A DNA stretch of 53,688 nucleotides, taken from NCBI GenBank assembly GCA_028293725.1, contig JAQGOE010000105.1, positions 1-53,688 on the forward strand, written 5' to 3'. Shown here piece by piece: positions 15,679 to 24,218 of this stretch; the stretch's first letter is position 1; each line of letters starts with the position of its first letter. A program made the translations under genes and the position numbers. The notes below the pieces were generated by a model. The model saw nothing but the letters and a program-made list of their open reading frames with translations. It had not been told where the DNA came from and did not search any database. The DNA is from Gammaproteobacteria bacterium. Its GTDB lineage: Bacteria > Pseudomonadota > Gammaproteobacteria > Steroidobacterales > Steroidobacteraceae.

Positions 15679-17090
15679 GCTGGCACGCTCGGCTTTGGGA
15701 TCGACCCGCCGGCGCTGCCCGCCAGGCGAGAGACACTCACAACCGCCGCGGTGAGTGAGATACCGGCCGCCACGGCCAATGTCAGATTCGATCCTTTGCC
15801 CGGATAGGCGCGAAACAGGATGGCGACGCCGGCCGCGCCGAGCGTTTGTCCCAACAGTCGCGCCGTCGCGAGCATGCCGCCGGCGGCCCCCGTGCGCGCG
15901 CGCGGCGCCGAGCCTATGAGCGTTCTGTTGTTGGGTGCTTGAAAGAAGCCGAATCCCAACCCGCACAGGGCCATGCGCCAGATGAGATCGGCCGGCGCGC
16001 CATCGTGGGGGAACAGGGCGAGCAGGGTCAGGCCCGAAGCCATGGCAAGCAGGCCCAGGCTTCCCAGGATCCCGGCGGGATAGCGATCGGCGAGACGTCC
16101 AGCGATGGGCGCGGCTAACGCAACTCCGACGGGCCAGGGCGTCATTAGTAACCCTGTCTCCGCGGCGCTGTGCCCGACACGCTGAATCTCAAACGGTAAG
16201 GCTACGAGGCCCGCCATCTGCGCCATGAAAGAGCACACGGAGGTGGCCACCGACAACGAAAACAACCGCACGCGCAGCAGATCGAACGGAATGAGCGGCG
16301 CATCGCGGTTGATTTCATGCCGCACGAGGATGGCTCCAAGAATGCAGCCGCCGACGATTTCAGCGCAGGCCAGCGGCGTCGCCGCGTCCTGCGCCAGGGA
16401 TTGCAGACCGCCGATGAGCAGCGCGAACGTCCCCGCCTGCAGGGCCACTCCAGCGTAGTTCAACTTTCGTGACGAGCGATCGGTCTCGGGCAGCGAGTAC
16501 AGGGCAATGATAATCGTGATGGCTCCAATCGGAACGTTGACTGCAAACAACCAGCGCCAGTGGGCGACCGCCAGGATCGCCGAAGCGACCGTGGGGCCGA
16601 TTGCCGCGGCGACGGCCACAGCGAAGGCGTTGATTCCGATTGCACGTCCTAACATTCGCTGGGGATATGTAAAGCGCACTAACGCGGAATTCACGCTCAT
16701 GATTCCAGCGGCCCCCAGACCTTGCACTACACGCGCAATGCTGAGAGTGCCGAGGGTAGGGGCCAGAGCGCATGCGAGCGATGCAGCTGTGAATATACCG
16801 ATGCCCCAGTGCGACACCCGCCGATAACCCACGATCTCGCCCAGCGATGCGAGCGGCAGCAACGCGATGAGAATTGCGACCTGGTAGGAATTGATCACCC
16901 AGATCGAGGCCGCATCGCTGGTATGAAAGTCGTGCGCCAGCGAGGGCAGGGCGACGTTCACGATGGTGCTGTCCAGTACGGACATGGTGATGGCCAGGAT
17001 GATCGCCGCCACCGCCCAGTAACGGCGCGGAACGGGAAGGCCGTCGGCATGCGGGACCGCTGCCGTCGGGGCGAGGCGTGGGCTAGACAT
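15675..17090 (-). CDS. DHA2-type (14-TM) MFS drug exporter
   Basis: A 471-aa inner-membrane proton-driven exporter. Seen: about 14 hydrophobic segments; TM1 signature MSVLDSTIVNVALPSL; a loop 2-3 motif around GEIVGYRR; the antiporter motif C region GPTVASAILAVAHWRWLFAV; and a final APNNRTLIGSAPRARTGAAG segment typical of EmrB/QacA relatives. I start at ATG 17090 rather than the extended frame at 17192, which would run through the opposite-strand gene start. The stop overlaps the helicase start as ATGA, an unusual pairing of exporter and DNA translocase. No adjacent TetR or MarR regulator is present. Substrate unknown. Confidence 0.85.
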   Translation of the reverse strand: MSSPRLAPTAAVPHADGLPVPRRYWAVAAIILAITMSVLDSTIVNVALPSLAHDFHTSDAASIWVINSYQVAILIALLPLASLGEIVGYRRVSHWGIGIFTAASLACALAPTLGTLSIARVVQGLGAAGIMSVNSALVRFTYPQRMLGRAIGINAFAVAVAAAIGPTVASAILAVAHWRWLFAVNVPIGAITIIIALYSLPETDRSSRKLNYAGVALQAGTFALLIGGLQSLAQDAATPLACAEIVGGCILGAILVRHEINRDAPLIPFDLLRVRLFSLSVATSVCSFMAQMAGLVALPFEIQRVGHSAAETGLLMTPWPVGVALAAPIAGRLADRYPAGILGSLGLLAMASGLTLLALFPHDGAPADLIWRMALCGLGFGFFQAPNNRTLIGSAPRARTGAAGGMLATARLLGQTLGAAGVAILFRAYPGKGSNLTLAVAAGISLTAAVVSVSRLAGSAGGSIPKPSVPA

Positions 17091-17144
17091 CAGCGGTAAT
17101 TCGCCACGGCGTCGTTGAAGCCTGGGGGTAATGCTCCAATATCG

Positions 17145-18281
17145 ATGCGAATGCGCCGCCTCATGCCTATGATCATATTGGGTCTTTTGCACCTGTACAT
17201 CGGGGTGCGCCTGTTGCCCGACCTGGCCTCGAATCCGGGGCTCAGGGTAGGGGGCGCACTGCTGCTGGTCGTCTCGTGTGTGCTCATGCTGGCGGGCCTG
17301 ATGTCCCGCTCGATGCAGTCCCGGACGGTCGCTGATCGGGTGGCGGCCTTCGGGCTGCTCGCCATGAGCCTGTTCTCGTCTCTATTCGTCTTTACTCTGC
17401 TGCGCGACCTGGTCCTGCTGGTCGCCATTGTCGCGTTGCCGGTGCGGCATGTACACCTGCTCATGGCGGCGACCGCGCAACTGGTGGTCGGATTGGCTGC
17501 ATTTGTCACGGTGGTCGGTTTCGCAGGGGCGCGCCGCCGTGCCCGCATTGTGAGTGTCGAGGTGCCTTTGGCGAACCTGCCAGCGGCGCTACACGGGTTC
17601 TTGATCGCCCAGATCAGCGACGTTCACGTCGGTTCGCAGATTAAGCAGCAGTACGTCGACGCAATCGTCGATGCCGTGAATGGTCTCGATGCGGATCTCA
17701 TCGCGGTCACGGGTGACCTGGTCGACGGCTCGGTACCCGATCTCTCCCGGCATATCGCGCCGCTCGGAAGGCTGAGCGCGCGACATGGCACGTTTCTCGT
17801 GACGGGAAATCATGAGTACTACTCGGGGGAACCTGCGTGGACGGCGGAGTTCACGCGATTGGGACTGCGCGTACTTTTGAATGAGCATGTCGTCGTTCGG
17901 CACGGAGGGGCGCCCCTCGTGGTCGCCGGAGTAACGGACTATAGCGCGCATCATTTCAATCCCGAGCAGCGCAGTGACCCCGTGGCCGCGCTCCTGGGTG
18001 CGCCGACCGATGCGGCAGCGAGAATCCTGCTCGCTCATCAGCCGCGTTCCGCCTCCGCGGCGGCCACCGCGGGTTTCGACCTCCAGCTTTCCGGGCATAC
18101 GCACGGCGGGCAGTTCTGGCCCTGGAATCTTTTCGTACGGTTCCAGCAGCCGTTCACGGCCGGCCTGCACCGACTGAACAACCTCTGGATCTACATCAGT
18201 CGGGGCACCGGTTACTGGGGACCTCCCAATCGCTTTGGCGCGCCGTCCGAAATCACTCTGCTAAAGCTCGTTACCGCCTGA
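17145..18281 (+). CDS. Membrane-anchored calcineurin-like metallophosphoesterase (YkuE/YaeI type)
   Basis: About 378 aa with four N-terminal transmembrane segments (residues 5-125) followed by a metallophosphoesterase domain. Metal-ligand motifs are all visible: ISDVHVG (Asp159, His161), TGDLVDG, TGNHEYY, LLAHQP and SGHTHGGQ. Such proteins hydrolyse phosphodiesters or lipid pyrophosphates such as UDP-diacylglucosamine; which one cannot be read here. The start is uncertain: ATG 17145 is preferred, a TTG 30 bp upstream and an ATG at 17151 are alternatives. Only 54 bp separate it from the divergent exporter, so the promoters must overlap. Confidence 0.85.
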   Translation: MRMRRLMPMIILGLLHLYIGVRLLPDLASNPGLRVGGALLLVVSCVLMLAGLMSRSMQSRTVADRVAAFGLLAMSLFSSLFVFTLLRDLVLLVAIVALPVRHVHLLMAATAQLVVGLAAFVTVVGFAGARRRARIVSVEVPLANLPAALHGFLIAQISDVHVGSQIKQQYVDAIVDAVNGLDADLIAVTGDLVDGSVPDLSRHIAPLGRLSARHGTFLVTGNHEYYSGEPAWTAEFTRLGLRVLLNEHVVVRHGGAPLVVAGVTDYSAHHFNPEQRSDPVAALLGAPTDAAARILLAHQPRSASAAATAGFDLQLSGHTHGGQFWPWNLFVRFQQPFTAGLHRLNNLWIYISRGTGYWGPPNRFGAPSEITLLKLVTA

Positions 18282-18357
18282 GACCTCGAAGAGTTGCCTC
18301 GGGCGGCACATCGTTTGCTCCATCGCTTCCAACATCCTTGGTTGTGGCGGTGGAGTT

Positions 18358-19671
18358 ATGAGATTGCACTCCCTGTTCCTGGCCGTGCCGGCGCTCGGGC
18401 TGCTGGCGTGCGCGGGAACATCGCGGGCGCCGGAACAATTTGGCTCCGGCGCCGGGGTGCCCTTGCCCGACCCGCACCATTCACTCGTTCCAACTGTCAA
18501 TGTCGCGCCGGCAAAGGGCTGGCCGTCGGGAAAAATACCGGTGGCCGCGGCGGGGTTTGCGGTCGCGCCCTATGCAACCGGTCTCGACCATCCCCGCTGG
18601 CTCTATGTGTTACCCAATGGCGATGTGCTCGTCGCGGAGAGCAACGCGCCGCCGGACAGGCCCGATGATGGCAAGGGTGTTCGCAGTTGGTTTATGCATA
18701 AGCTCATGGCGAAGGCGGGTGCCGGTGTGCCCAGCCCGAATCGTATAACACTGCTGCGTGGTGTGAACGGAACCGGCGGTGCTGTGACGCGCGCCACCTT
18801 CCTGCAGGGATTGAAATCCCCGTTCGGCATGGTACTCGTCGGTCACGACCTCTACGTTGCCAACACCGACTCGCTCCTGCGCTTCACCTATCATGACGGC
18901 GACACTCAGCTGGCGGGGGCGGGCGTGAAGGTCGCCGATCTGCCCGCGGGTCCGATCAACCATCACTGGACGAAGAACGTCATCGCGAGTCGTGATGGCA
19001 CGCATCTGTATGTGACTGTTGGTTCCAACAGTAACGTCGGCGAAAACGGCCTGGCGGCGGAGGAAGGGCGGGCCCGTATCATCGAGATCGATCTCGCGAG
19101 CGGTCGCGCGCGGCCCTTTGCCACCGGGTTGCGCAATCCGAACGGCCTGGGCTGGAATCCCCAGTCCGGTGCTCTGTGGGCGGCGGTCAATGAGCGGGAC
19201 GAGCTCGGCAACGACCTCGTTCCCGACTACATGACAGCAGTGCGCGATGGGGGCTTCTACGGGTGGCCCTTCAGCTACTACGGGCATCATCTCGACCCGC
19301 GGATCAAAGAGCAGAACGACGCCCTGGTTGCCCAGGCAATTATTCCCGACTATGCGCTCGGCTCTCACACGGCGTCGCTGGGCCTGGCGTTCTACGAGGG
19401 CAAGCTGTTTTCCGCGCACTATTCCGGGGGCGCGTTCATCGGCCAACATGGCTCATGGAATCGCAAACCACGTAGTGGTTACAAGGTCATCTTCGTCCCC
19501 TTCGCCAACGGCCAACCGGCGGGTCCTCCGGAAGAGATCTTATCGGGCTTCATCAGCGACGCGGGCAACGCATTCGGGCGCCCCGTTGGAGTTGCCGTGG
19601 ACCGGTCGGGGGCACTGCTCGTGGCGGACGATGTCGGCAATGTGGTCTGGCGTGTAACGAACACTCTATGA
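18358..19671 (+). CDS. Sorbosone dehydrogenase-like PQQ beta-propeller lipoprotein
   Basis: A 437-aa exported protein of the glucose/sorbosone dehydrogenase family, a six-bladed beta-propeller that usually binds PQQ and oxidises sugars or aldoses. Seen: a lipoprotein signal with lipobox LLAC (Cys18); LDHPRWLYVLPNGDVLVAES as blade 1; GLRNPNGLGWNPQSGALWAA carrying the family GxRNPxG pattern; and YGWPFSYYG and GQHGSWNRKPRSGYKV in later blades. It would be anchored to the inner or outer membrane from the periplasmic side. A second family member occurs at 34684-35937. PQQ dependence is inferred from family; some members lack the cofactor. Confidence 0.85.
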   Translation: MRLHSLFLAVPALGLLACAGTSRAPEQFGSGAGVPLPDPHHSLVPTVNVAPAKGWPSGKIPVAAAGFAVAPYATGLDHPRWLYVLPNGDVLVAESNAPPDRPDDGKGVRSWFMHKLMAKAGAGVPSPNRITLLRGVNGTGGAVTRATFLQGLKSPFGMVLVGHDLYVANTDSLLRFTYHDGDTQLAGAGVKVADLPAGPINHHWTKNVIASRDGTHLYVTVGSNSNVGENGLAAEEGRARIIEIDLASGRARPFATGLRNPNGLGWNPQSGALWAAVNERDELGNDLVPDYMTAVRDGGFYGWPFSYYGHHLDPRIKEQNDALVAQAIIPDYALGSHTASLGLAFYEGKLFSAHYSGGAFIGQHGSWNRKPRSGYKVIFVPFANGQPAGPPEEILSGFISDAGNAFGRPVGVAVDRSGALLVADDVGNVVWRVTNTL

Positions 19672-19672
19672 T

Positions 19673-19699
19673 GTGCCGCCGGTTCCCGGCCGGCGACAC
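19673..19699 (+). terminator. GC-rich hairpin after sorbosone dehydrogenase-like gene
   Basis: GTG-C-CGCCGG, 7-base loop, CCGGCG-A-CAC: a nine-pair stem with one mismatch, starting just past the stop. No T run follows, so termination would need Rho or be weak. Confidence 0.35.
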
Positions 19700-19704
19700 C
19701 AGGC

Positions 19705-20157
19705 ATGCCTATGATCAACGTTAGAGCGGCTACCCATGCGGACGAGCCGAGATGGCGTGAGCTATGGGCCGGTTACAACGCCTTCTACGAAGCGAAAATC
19801 CCCGAGTCGATTACTCAAGCAACCTGGCGGCGGATCCTGGATCCGGCGGCCCCGATCCTGGGCAGGGTCGCTGAGGCCGACGGACGCGTGGTCGGGTTCT
19901 CAAACTCGGTGCTGCATGAAACCACCTGGGCCACGACGCCAATCTGCTATCTCGAAGACTTGTTTGTTGACGCCGCCATGAGAGGCAGTGGCGTGGGACG
20001 CATGCTGCTGCAGGATCTGGTGGTGCTCGCCCGCCAACACGGCTGGTCGACACTGTATTGGCATACCCGCGGTAACAACACCACCGCGCGGCGTCTTTAT
20101 GACACCTTCTCGCCGGCCGACGACTTCGTGCGTTATGTCGTGACACCCGGGGAGTGA
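19705..20157 (+). CDS. GNAT-family N-acetyltransferase
   Basis: A 150-aa cytoplasmic acetyltransferase. Seen: N-terminal INVRAATHADEPRWRELWAG strand-helix; motif A LEDLFVDAAMRGSGVGRMLL at about 88-108, with the acetyl-CoA pyrophosphate loop (R-G-S-G-V-G); then motif B WSTLYWHTRGNNTTARRLYD. Substrate unknown. An ATG two codons in (19711) is an equally good start. It follows the sorbosone-dehydrogenase gene by 33 bp and ends 10 bp from the convergent SDR gene. Confidence 0.88.
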   Translation: MPMINVRAATHADEPRWRELWAGYNAFYEAKIPESITQATWRRILDPAAPILGRVAEADGRVVGFSNSVLHETTWATTPICYLEDLFVDAAMRGSGVGRMLLQDLVVLARQHGWSTLYWHTRGNNTTARRLYDTFSPADDFVRYVVTPGE

Positions 20158-20167
20158 GCCGGCGCGC

Positions 20168-20980
20168 TTACCAGGGCTGATCCCTGCCGTCGGTCTGGAG
20201 GAAGCGGCCGCTGTCTTTCAGAGTGAGCACGTCGATGGTGGCGATCATCTTCCCCACCGCCTCCGGCGGGGGTACGAAGCCTGGTAGCTTCAGGTCGCCG
20301 AGGCTTTCCACCTGCACACCGCCGGGGTGAAAGAAGGCGACAATGATACCCTCGTCCTTGAACTGCACAGCCAGCAGTCGCATGGCGCTGTTGAGCGCGG
20401 CCTTGCTGATCCGGTATCCGTAGTGATCGGCGGAGCGCGGCGGCACCGATACCATGCCGGCCGCCGAGCTGATGGCAATGATTTTCTTCTGCCTGCTCGC
20501 CCGGACGTTGTCGATGAAGGCCTCGGTGACCCGCAGCGGTCCCGCGACGTTGGTGTGGATGAATTGATCCAGTTGGTCGTAGTCGAGCGTGCCGAACAAC
20601 CCCCCGGCACTACCCCGTCGCTCGGTGATGGGCCCGAACCGGACCAGCGCGGCGTTATTCAACAGCACATCGATCGGCTGGCCCTTGAGTTTGAGCGCCA
20701 GGGCCTTGATCTGCCCGGGGTCGGTGACGTCCATGCGCTCAACGCGCACCTTGGTCGGATATTGCTGTTGGAGTGTCGCCAGCTCGTTCGGAGTGCTGTC
20801 GCGCCGGTGTGTCGCAATGACCGTCCAGCCCTTGGCGGCATATTCTTTGGCAAACTCGAGACCGATGCCCTGGTTCGAGCCGGTGATGAGCACCGTTTCC
20901 GCCCGCGCCCGAGGGGCCGCGAGCGCGGTCACTAACAGCAATACCAGGGCGCACAGGGGAATTCGGGTGGCTATTCGCAT
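20168..20980 (-). CDS. Short-chain dehydrogenase/reductase with an export signal
   Basis: A 270-aa classical SDR. Seen: the NAD(P) motif TGSNQGIG, NNAA, catalytic Ser in ISSAAG, and YGYRISK giving the Tyr-x3-Lys pair. ATG 20980 opens with MRIATRIPLCALVLLLVTAL then APRARAE, a textbook Sec signal with an AxA site immediately before the Rossmann strand (TVLITGS). SDRs are normally cytosolic because they need free NAD(P), so export is odd. Either it is Tat/Sec-exported and binds cofactor tightly, or the hydrophobic segment is an uncleaved anchor. The longer frame to 21121 overlaps the divergent gene region and is rejected. Confidence 0.85.
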   Translation of the reverse strand: MRIATRIPLCALVLLLVTALAAPRARAETVLITGSNQGIGLEFAKEYAAKGWTVIATHRRDSTPNELATLQQQYPTKVRVERMDVTDPGQIKALALKLKGQPIDVLLNNAALVRFGPITERRGSAGGLFGTLDYDQLDQFIHTNVAGPLRVTEAFIDNVRASRQKKIIAISSAAGMVSVPPRSADHYGYRISKAALNSAMRLLAVQFKDEGIIVAFFHPGGVQVESLGDLKLPGFVPPPEAVGKMIATIDVLTLKDSGRFLQTDGRDQPW

Positions 20981-20997
20981 CGGGGCAGTGTGCCAGA

Positions 20998-21039
20998 AGC
21001 GTGGCGCAGCGCTGCTCAACCGCAGGTCGACGCCACGCT
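20998..21039. promoter_or_regulatory. 9-bp inverted repeat between divergent SDR and acyltransferase genes
   Basis: AGCGTGGCG (20998-21006) and CGCCACGCT (21031-21039) form perfect arms around 24 bp that contain the palindrome CAGCGCTG (21007-21014). Placed centrally in the 140-bp divergent promoter region; a candidate shared operator. Confidence 0.35.
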
Positions 21040-21120
21040 GCGAACGCTCTTTCCGCCCCGTGGGATTTATGGCACCGTGCCCGCCGGCGCGCTCCAGGTC
21101 GCGGTTCAGGGGAGTCTTCA

Positions 21121-22254
21121 TTGTCGACGTCCGGGACGCGCAGCAGTCGAATCGATTTCCTTCGGGGCGTAGCGATCTTCAGCGTCCTGCTGCTGCATTT
21201 CTCGTTGACCTACGATCTCATTCACAGTCCTCTGGCGGCGCTGTTCCCCGCTGGATGGGTCAGGGCTGCGGTCGACAACGGCAACTACGGCGTCACCATG
21301 TTCTTCGTGATTTCCGGCTTTCTCATCACGTCGAACAATCTCATCCGCTACGGGCGGCTGCCCGATGTCAACCTACGGCAGTTCTACGCATTCCGCTTCG
21401 CGCGCATCATTCCACCGTTATTGCTCGCGCTGCTCATCATCGTACCGTTGGGTTTGTTGGGCATTCCGTCTTTCAGCAACAGTCTCGCCGGGCAACCTCT
21501 GCCAGGTTCATTCTTCGTGGTGGTGACGTTGTCGGTGTTGACGTTCTGGCACAACGTGCTGATGCAACAGGTGGGTTGGTTCAACTACTGCCTGAATATC
21601 TACTGGTCCCTGTCCGTTGAGGAGGTTTTCTACCTCACCTTTCCGCTTGCTTCACGCTTTCTGCGTCGCAATGGGTTGATCATCGGGCTGTGCGGTCTCC
21701 TCATCCTCGGTGCGCCGTTCTACCGCGCCTGGCATCGTGGCGATGAGCTCTTCTACGAGTGTGGGTACCTCGCCTGCTTCGACGCCATCGCCATCGGTTG
21801 CCTGGTGGCGTTGATCAACCGTCGCGTCACTTTGCGCCCCGACATGGGACGCGCGCTACGAATCGTCGCAACGATCGTGCTCGTCGTGACGTACTTTCTG
21901 GGCATAGAAGGGCACGAAGTGTTTGGCTTTTCCGTGATTGCACTGAGCACGGGTGTGCTCCTGATCCGGGCGTTCGACGCCCCCCGCAATAAATCGCGGT
22001 CTGCGCCGGTCAGGTTGATGTGTTTCATGGGAAGGCAGAGCTACGAGGTCTACCTGTTTCATGGGATCGTGCTGGCCGTCCTGCGCAACGTGATCCCGAA
22101 GGGAACCATGCCTTATGTGTACAAGCTTCCGATGTTCGTACTCTTTGTCATAGCGTCGGTGCTGCTGGCAGGAGCGGTGGCTCGTTATTACGCGGAGCCC
22201 GCCAACGCTTTGCTGCGGGAACGCCTGATGGCCCGCCGCACCGCGCAGGCGTAG
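21121..22254 (+). CDS. Acyltransferase 3 family membrane protein (OafA/YrhL type)
   Basis: A 377-aa integral membrane O-acyltransferase, expected to transfer acetyl or other acyl groups to exported sugars or envelope glycans. I choose TTG 21121 because AGGGGAG sits 6 bp before it and the domain begins at once (SRIDFLRGVAIFSVLLLHF, with the conserved His). Seen: FFVISGFLITSNN, SLSVEEVFYLTFPL, about ten hydrophobic segments, and SYEVYLFHGIVLAV near the C-terminus. No extra SGNH domain. The extended frame to 21001 would be Arg-rich and is unlikely. No glycan cluster is adjacent, so the target is unknown. Confidence 0.88.
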   Translation: MSTSGTRSSRIDFLRGVAIFSVLLLHFSLTYDLIHSPLAALFPAGWVRAAVDNGNYGVTMFFVISGFLITSNNLIRYGRLPDVNLRQFYAFRFARIIPPLLLALLIIVPLGLLGIPSFSNSLAGQPLPGSFFVVVTLSVLTFWHNVLMQQVGWFNYCLNIYWSLSVEEVFYLTFPLASRFLRRNGLIIGLCGLLILGAPFYRAWHRGDELFYECGYLACFDAIAIGCLVALINRRVTLRPDMGRALRIVATIVLVVTYFLGIEGHEVFGFSVIALSTGVLLIRAFDAPRNKSRSAPVRLMCFMGRQSYEVYLFHGIVLAVLRNVIPKGTMPYVYKLPMFVLFVIASVLLAGAVARYYAEPANALLRERLMARRTAQA

Positions 22255-22297
22255 TATCCGCAGTGACATAGCCCTCCCTGCCGGATTGGAGCGAACC

Positions 22298-22507
22298 ATG
22301 AAACTGAGTGCGCGTAATACTCTTCCCGGAACGATCCGCAGGATCGATTTGGGGGCGGTGAATGCGGAAGTGACTATTGAGGTTGCTCCGGGAATCACCA
22401 TTGTGTCGATCATCACCATAGACGCCGTGAAGAATCTTGGCCTGAAGGAAGGCGGTAACGCCTACGCCGTGATAAAGGCGTCGAGCGTGATGGTGGGCGT
22501 GGACTGA
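22298..22507 (+). CDS. Mop/TOBE molybdopterin- or molybdate-binding protein
   Basis: A 69-aa single TOBE/Mop domain (MKLSARNTLPGTIRRIDLGA; then IVSIITIDAVKNLGLKEGG and AVIKASSVMVGVD). The family forms hexamers that bind molybdate or related oxyanions in the cytoplasm and buffer molybdenum for cofactor synthesis. Length is exactly that of the single-domain class. GGAG lies 6 bp before the ATG at 22298; an upstream TTG is dismissed. XdhC genes at the far end of the window also belong to molybdoenzyme maturation, though no molybdoenzyme itself is present. Confidence 0.9.
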   Translation: MKLSARNTLPGTIRRIDLGAVNAEVTIEVAPGITIVSIITIDAVKNLGLKEGGNAYAVIKASSVMVGVD

Positions 22508-22542
22508 ATCGCGGTACCTATACCCGAAAAGCGAGGCTGGTC

Positions 22543-23286
22543 GTGAAACTGAAGCGAAGCAGAATGTTCGGTGGGGTGGGGGCGATACTCGCCGTGACCT
22601 GCGCGGTGGGCCTGCTGAGCCTGGGCGGGTTGCATGTGGCGAAAGGGGCCACCCCGATACCGGGGCCGGCGTTGGACAATCCGCAGGCGCCCGGTCCATT
22701 GCAGACTGCTGTTCTGGCGGGCGGATGCTTCTGGGGCACACAGGGTGTGTTCGAACACGTGAAGGGTGTCCGGCGAGTGTTGGCCGGCTACTCTGGCGGG
22801 GCGGCGTCGACGGCCCGGTATGAGACCGTGAGCGGCGGGTCCACCGGTCACGCCGAGTCCATCCAGGTTACTTTCGATCCGGCGGAAGTCTCTTACGGGG
22901 AGATTCTGCGGGTGTTCTTCTCCGTAGCCCACGATCCCACCGAGTTGAACCGGCAGGGACCTGACGAGGGTACGCAGTACCGCTCATCGATCTTCTATGC
23001 GGACGGCACGCAACAGAAAATCGCGACGGCCTACATCGAGCAGCTACAGCAGGCGCACACCTTCAAGCGCCCGGTAGTCACGCGGGTCGATCCCCTGAAG
23101 GGCTTCTATCCGGCGGAGGGTTATCACCAGGACTACCTGGTCCACAACCCGCACCAACCCTACATCGTCTACAACGACCTGCCGAAGATCGAGAATCTGA
23201 AGCGCGTGTTTCCCGAGATCTACCGGGACCAGCCGGTGCTGACGCGCGATAAGATCGCTGGCGAGGTCGCGGCGACGATCAAGTAG
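22543..23286 (+). CDS. msrA: Peptide-methionine (S)-S-oxide reductase MsrA, exported form
   Basis: A 247-aa MsrA that reduces methionine S-sulfoxide in proteins. Seen: GTG start at 22543 with GAGG at 6 bp; an N-terminal hydrophobic signal/anchor at about 9-33; catalytic GGCFWG with Cys62; and family blocks GYSGG, YETVSGGSTGHAESIQV, FDPAEVSYGEIL, QGPDEGTQYRSSIFY and FYPAEGYHQDYL. The usual pair of recycling cysteines near the C-terminus is absent, so regeneration probably depends on another thiol partner. The signal places it in the periplasm, where it would repair oxidised envelope proteins. It overlaps the convergent DUF5996 gene by 8 bp. Confidence 0.93.
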   Translation: MKLKRSRMFGGVGAILAVTCAVGLLSLGGLHVAKGATPIPGPALDNPQAPGPLQTAVLAGGCFWGTQGVFEHVKGVRRVLAGYSGGAASTARYETVSGGSTGHAESIQVTFDPAEVSYGEILRVFFSVAHDPTELNRQGPDEGTQYRSSIFYADGTQQKIATAYIEQLQQAHTFKRPVVTRVDPLKGFYPAEGYHQDYLVHNPHQPYIVYNDLPKIENLKRVFPEIYRDQPVLTRDKIAGEVAATIK

Positions 23287-24184
23287 ACGCCGCCCGCTCC
23301 AGGCTGTCGCGATCCCATTGCGCCAGCCTGGCGCCCGCCTCGTAAGTGCTCCGCAAAAAGCTCTCCAGCACTTCCGCGGGGTTGGATTGCGAGCGGACCG
23401 CGTCATACGGCAGGATGAATTCCGACACGTCGCGGTTGTAGGTCGCTTGCGCCGGCAGAACGCGCGCTTCTTTGAATCCCGGCGGCTCGGGTGCCGCGTA
23501 GGCGTAGAAAGCTGCCGTTTGAATCGCCCCGCTTCCGGGCCAGAAGCCGTGGCTGATCACTTCATGTGAATAGGCTTCTCGCGTGATGGGGTCGGCGCCA
23601 ACGCGCTCAGGTGCCCTGCGCCCGGAGAAGCGCGTGACCGCCAGGTCGAAACTGCCCCAGAAGAAGTGCACCGGGCTGCATTTGCCGACAAATCCCGCCC
23701 TGAACTCCTGCATGACGTGCGCGACCCGCAGCAGTATCTGCCAGAAGCGCTGCGCGTAGACGGGGTCGTAGGTGGAGTGCCCGGTATCGAGCTCGAAGCG
23801 GACGGGGTCGGGGACTTCGACCGGCATCGTCCAGATTTTCACATCAACACCCAACTCATGGAGCATCTGCAGGGTGTCACGATAGAACACGGCGACGGAG
23901 CGCGCCGACAGCGGGATACTGCGTGCGCCTCCATCCGAGCACCGTGCCACCAACTCATGGCTGATGAAGTCGAAAGTCATGTTGAGGGTGTGGCCTGCGC
24001 CGTACGGCATGGCGGGAGTGGCGATTCCCCGCGATGTGACCACGAAGGCGATGTTCCAGAAGTGGTTTACCCGCGGTGTCAGCGCCAGGCAGACCTTCCC
24101 CACGATCTGCGTCCACATGTGCAAGGTCGCATAAGTGTCGCGCCACTGCTCGAGTGGCAATTCCGGCCAGGGTTCGCTTTTCAT
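23279..24184 (-). CDS. DUF5996 family protein
   Basis: A 301-aa cytoplasmic protein. Family blocks I recognise: LHMWTQIVGKVCLALTPRVN at about 21-40, HFWNIAFVVTSRGIATPAMP, and the central CSPVHFFWGSFDLAVTRFSG with several conserved His, Trp, Asp and Arg residues. DUF5996 members are widespread in bacteria with no tested function. GGAG lies 7 bp before the ATG. It is third in a leftward run after corA-like and poly-gamma-glutamate-hydrolase-like genes (34 bp gap), so it may be co-transcribed. No signal peptide. Confidence 0.8.
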   Translation of the reverse strand: MKSEPWPELPLEQWRDTYATLHMWTQIVGKVCLALTPRVNHFWNIAFVVTSRGIATPAMPYGAGHTLNMTFDFISHELVARCSDGGARSIPLSARSVAVFYRDTLQMLHELGVDVKIWTMPVEVPDPVRFELDTGHSTYDPVYAQRFWQILLRVAHVMQEFRAGFVGKCSPVHFFWGSFDLAVTRFSGRRAPERVGADPITREAYSHEVISHGFWPGSGAIQTAAFYAYAAPEPPGFKEARVLPAQATYNRDVSEFILPYDAVRSQSNPAEVLESFLRSTYEAGARLAQWDRDSLERAAST

Positions 24185-24218
24185 GGTCGCACTCCGCTGT
24201 GTCCGCTGTGAATGCCTG

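Noticed and set aside
15679..15966. N-terminal extension of the SNF2 helicase
   Set aside because: It lies entirely within the exporter gene, is Arg-rich, and ATG 15678 overlaps the exporter stop as in the other junctions of the operon.
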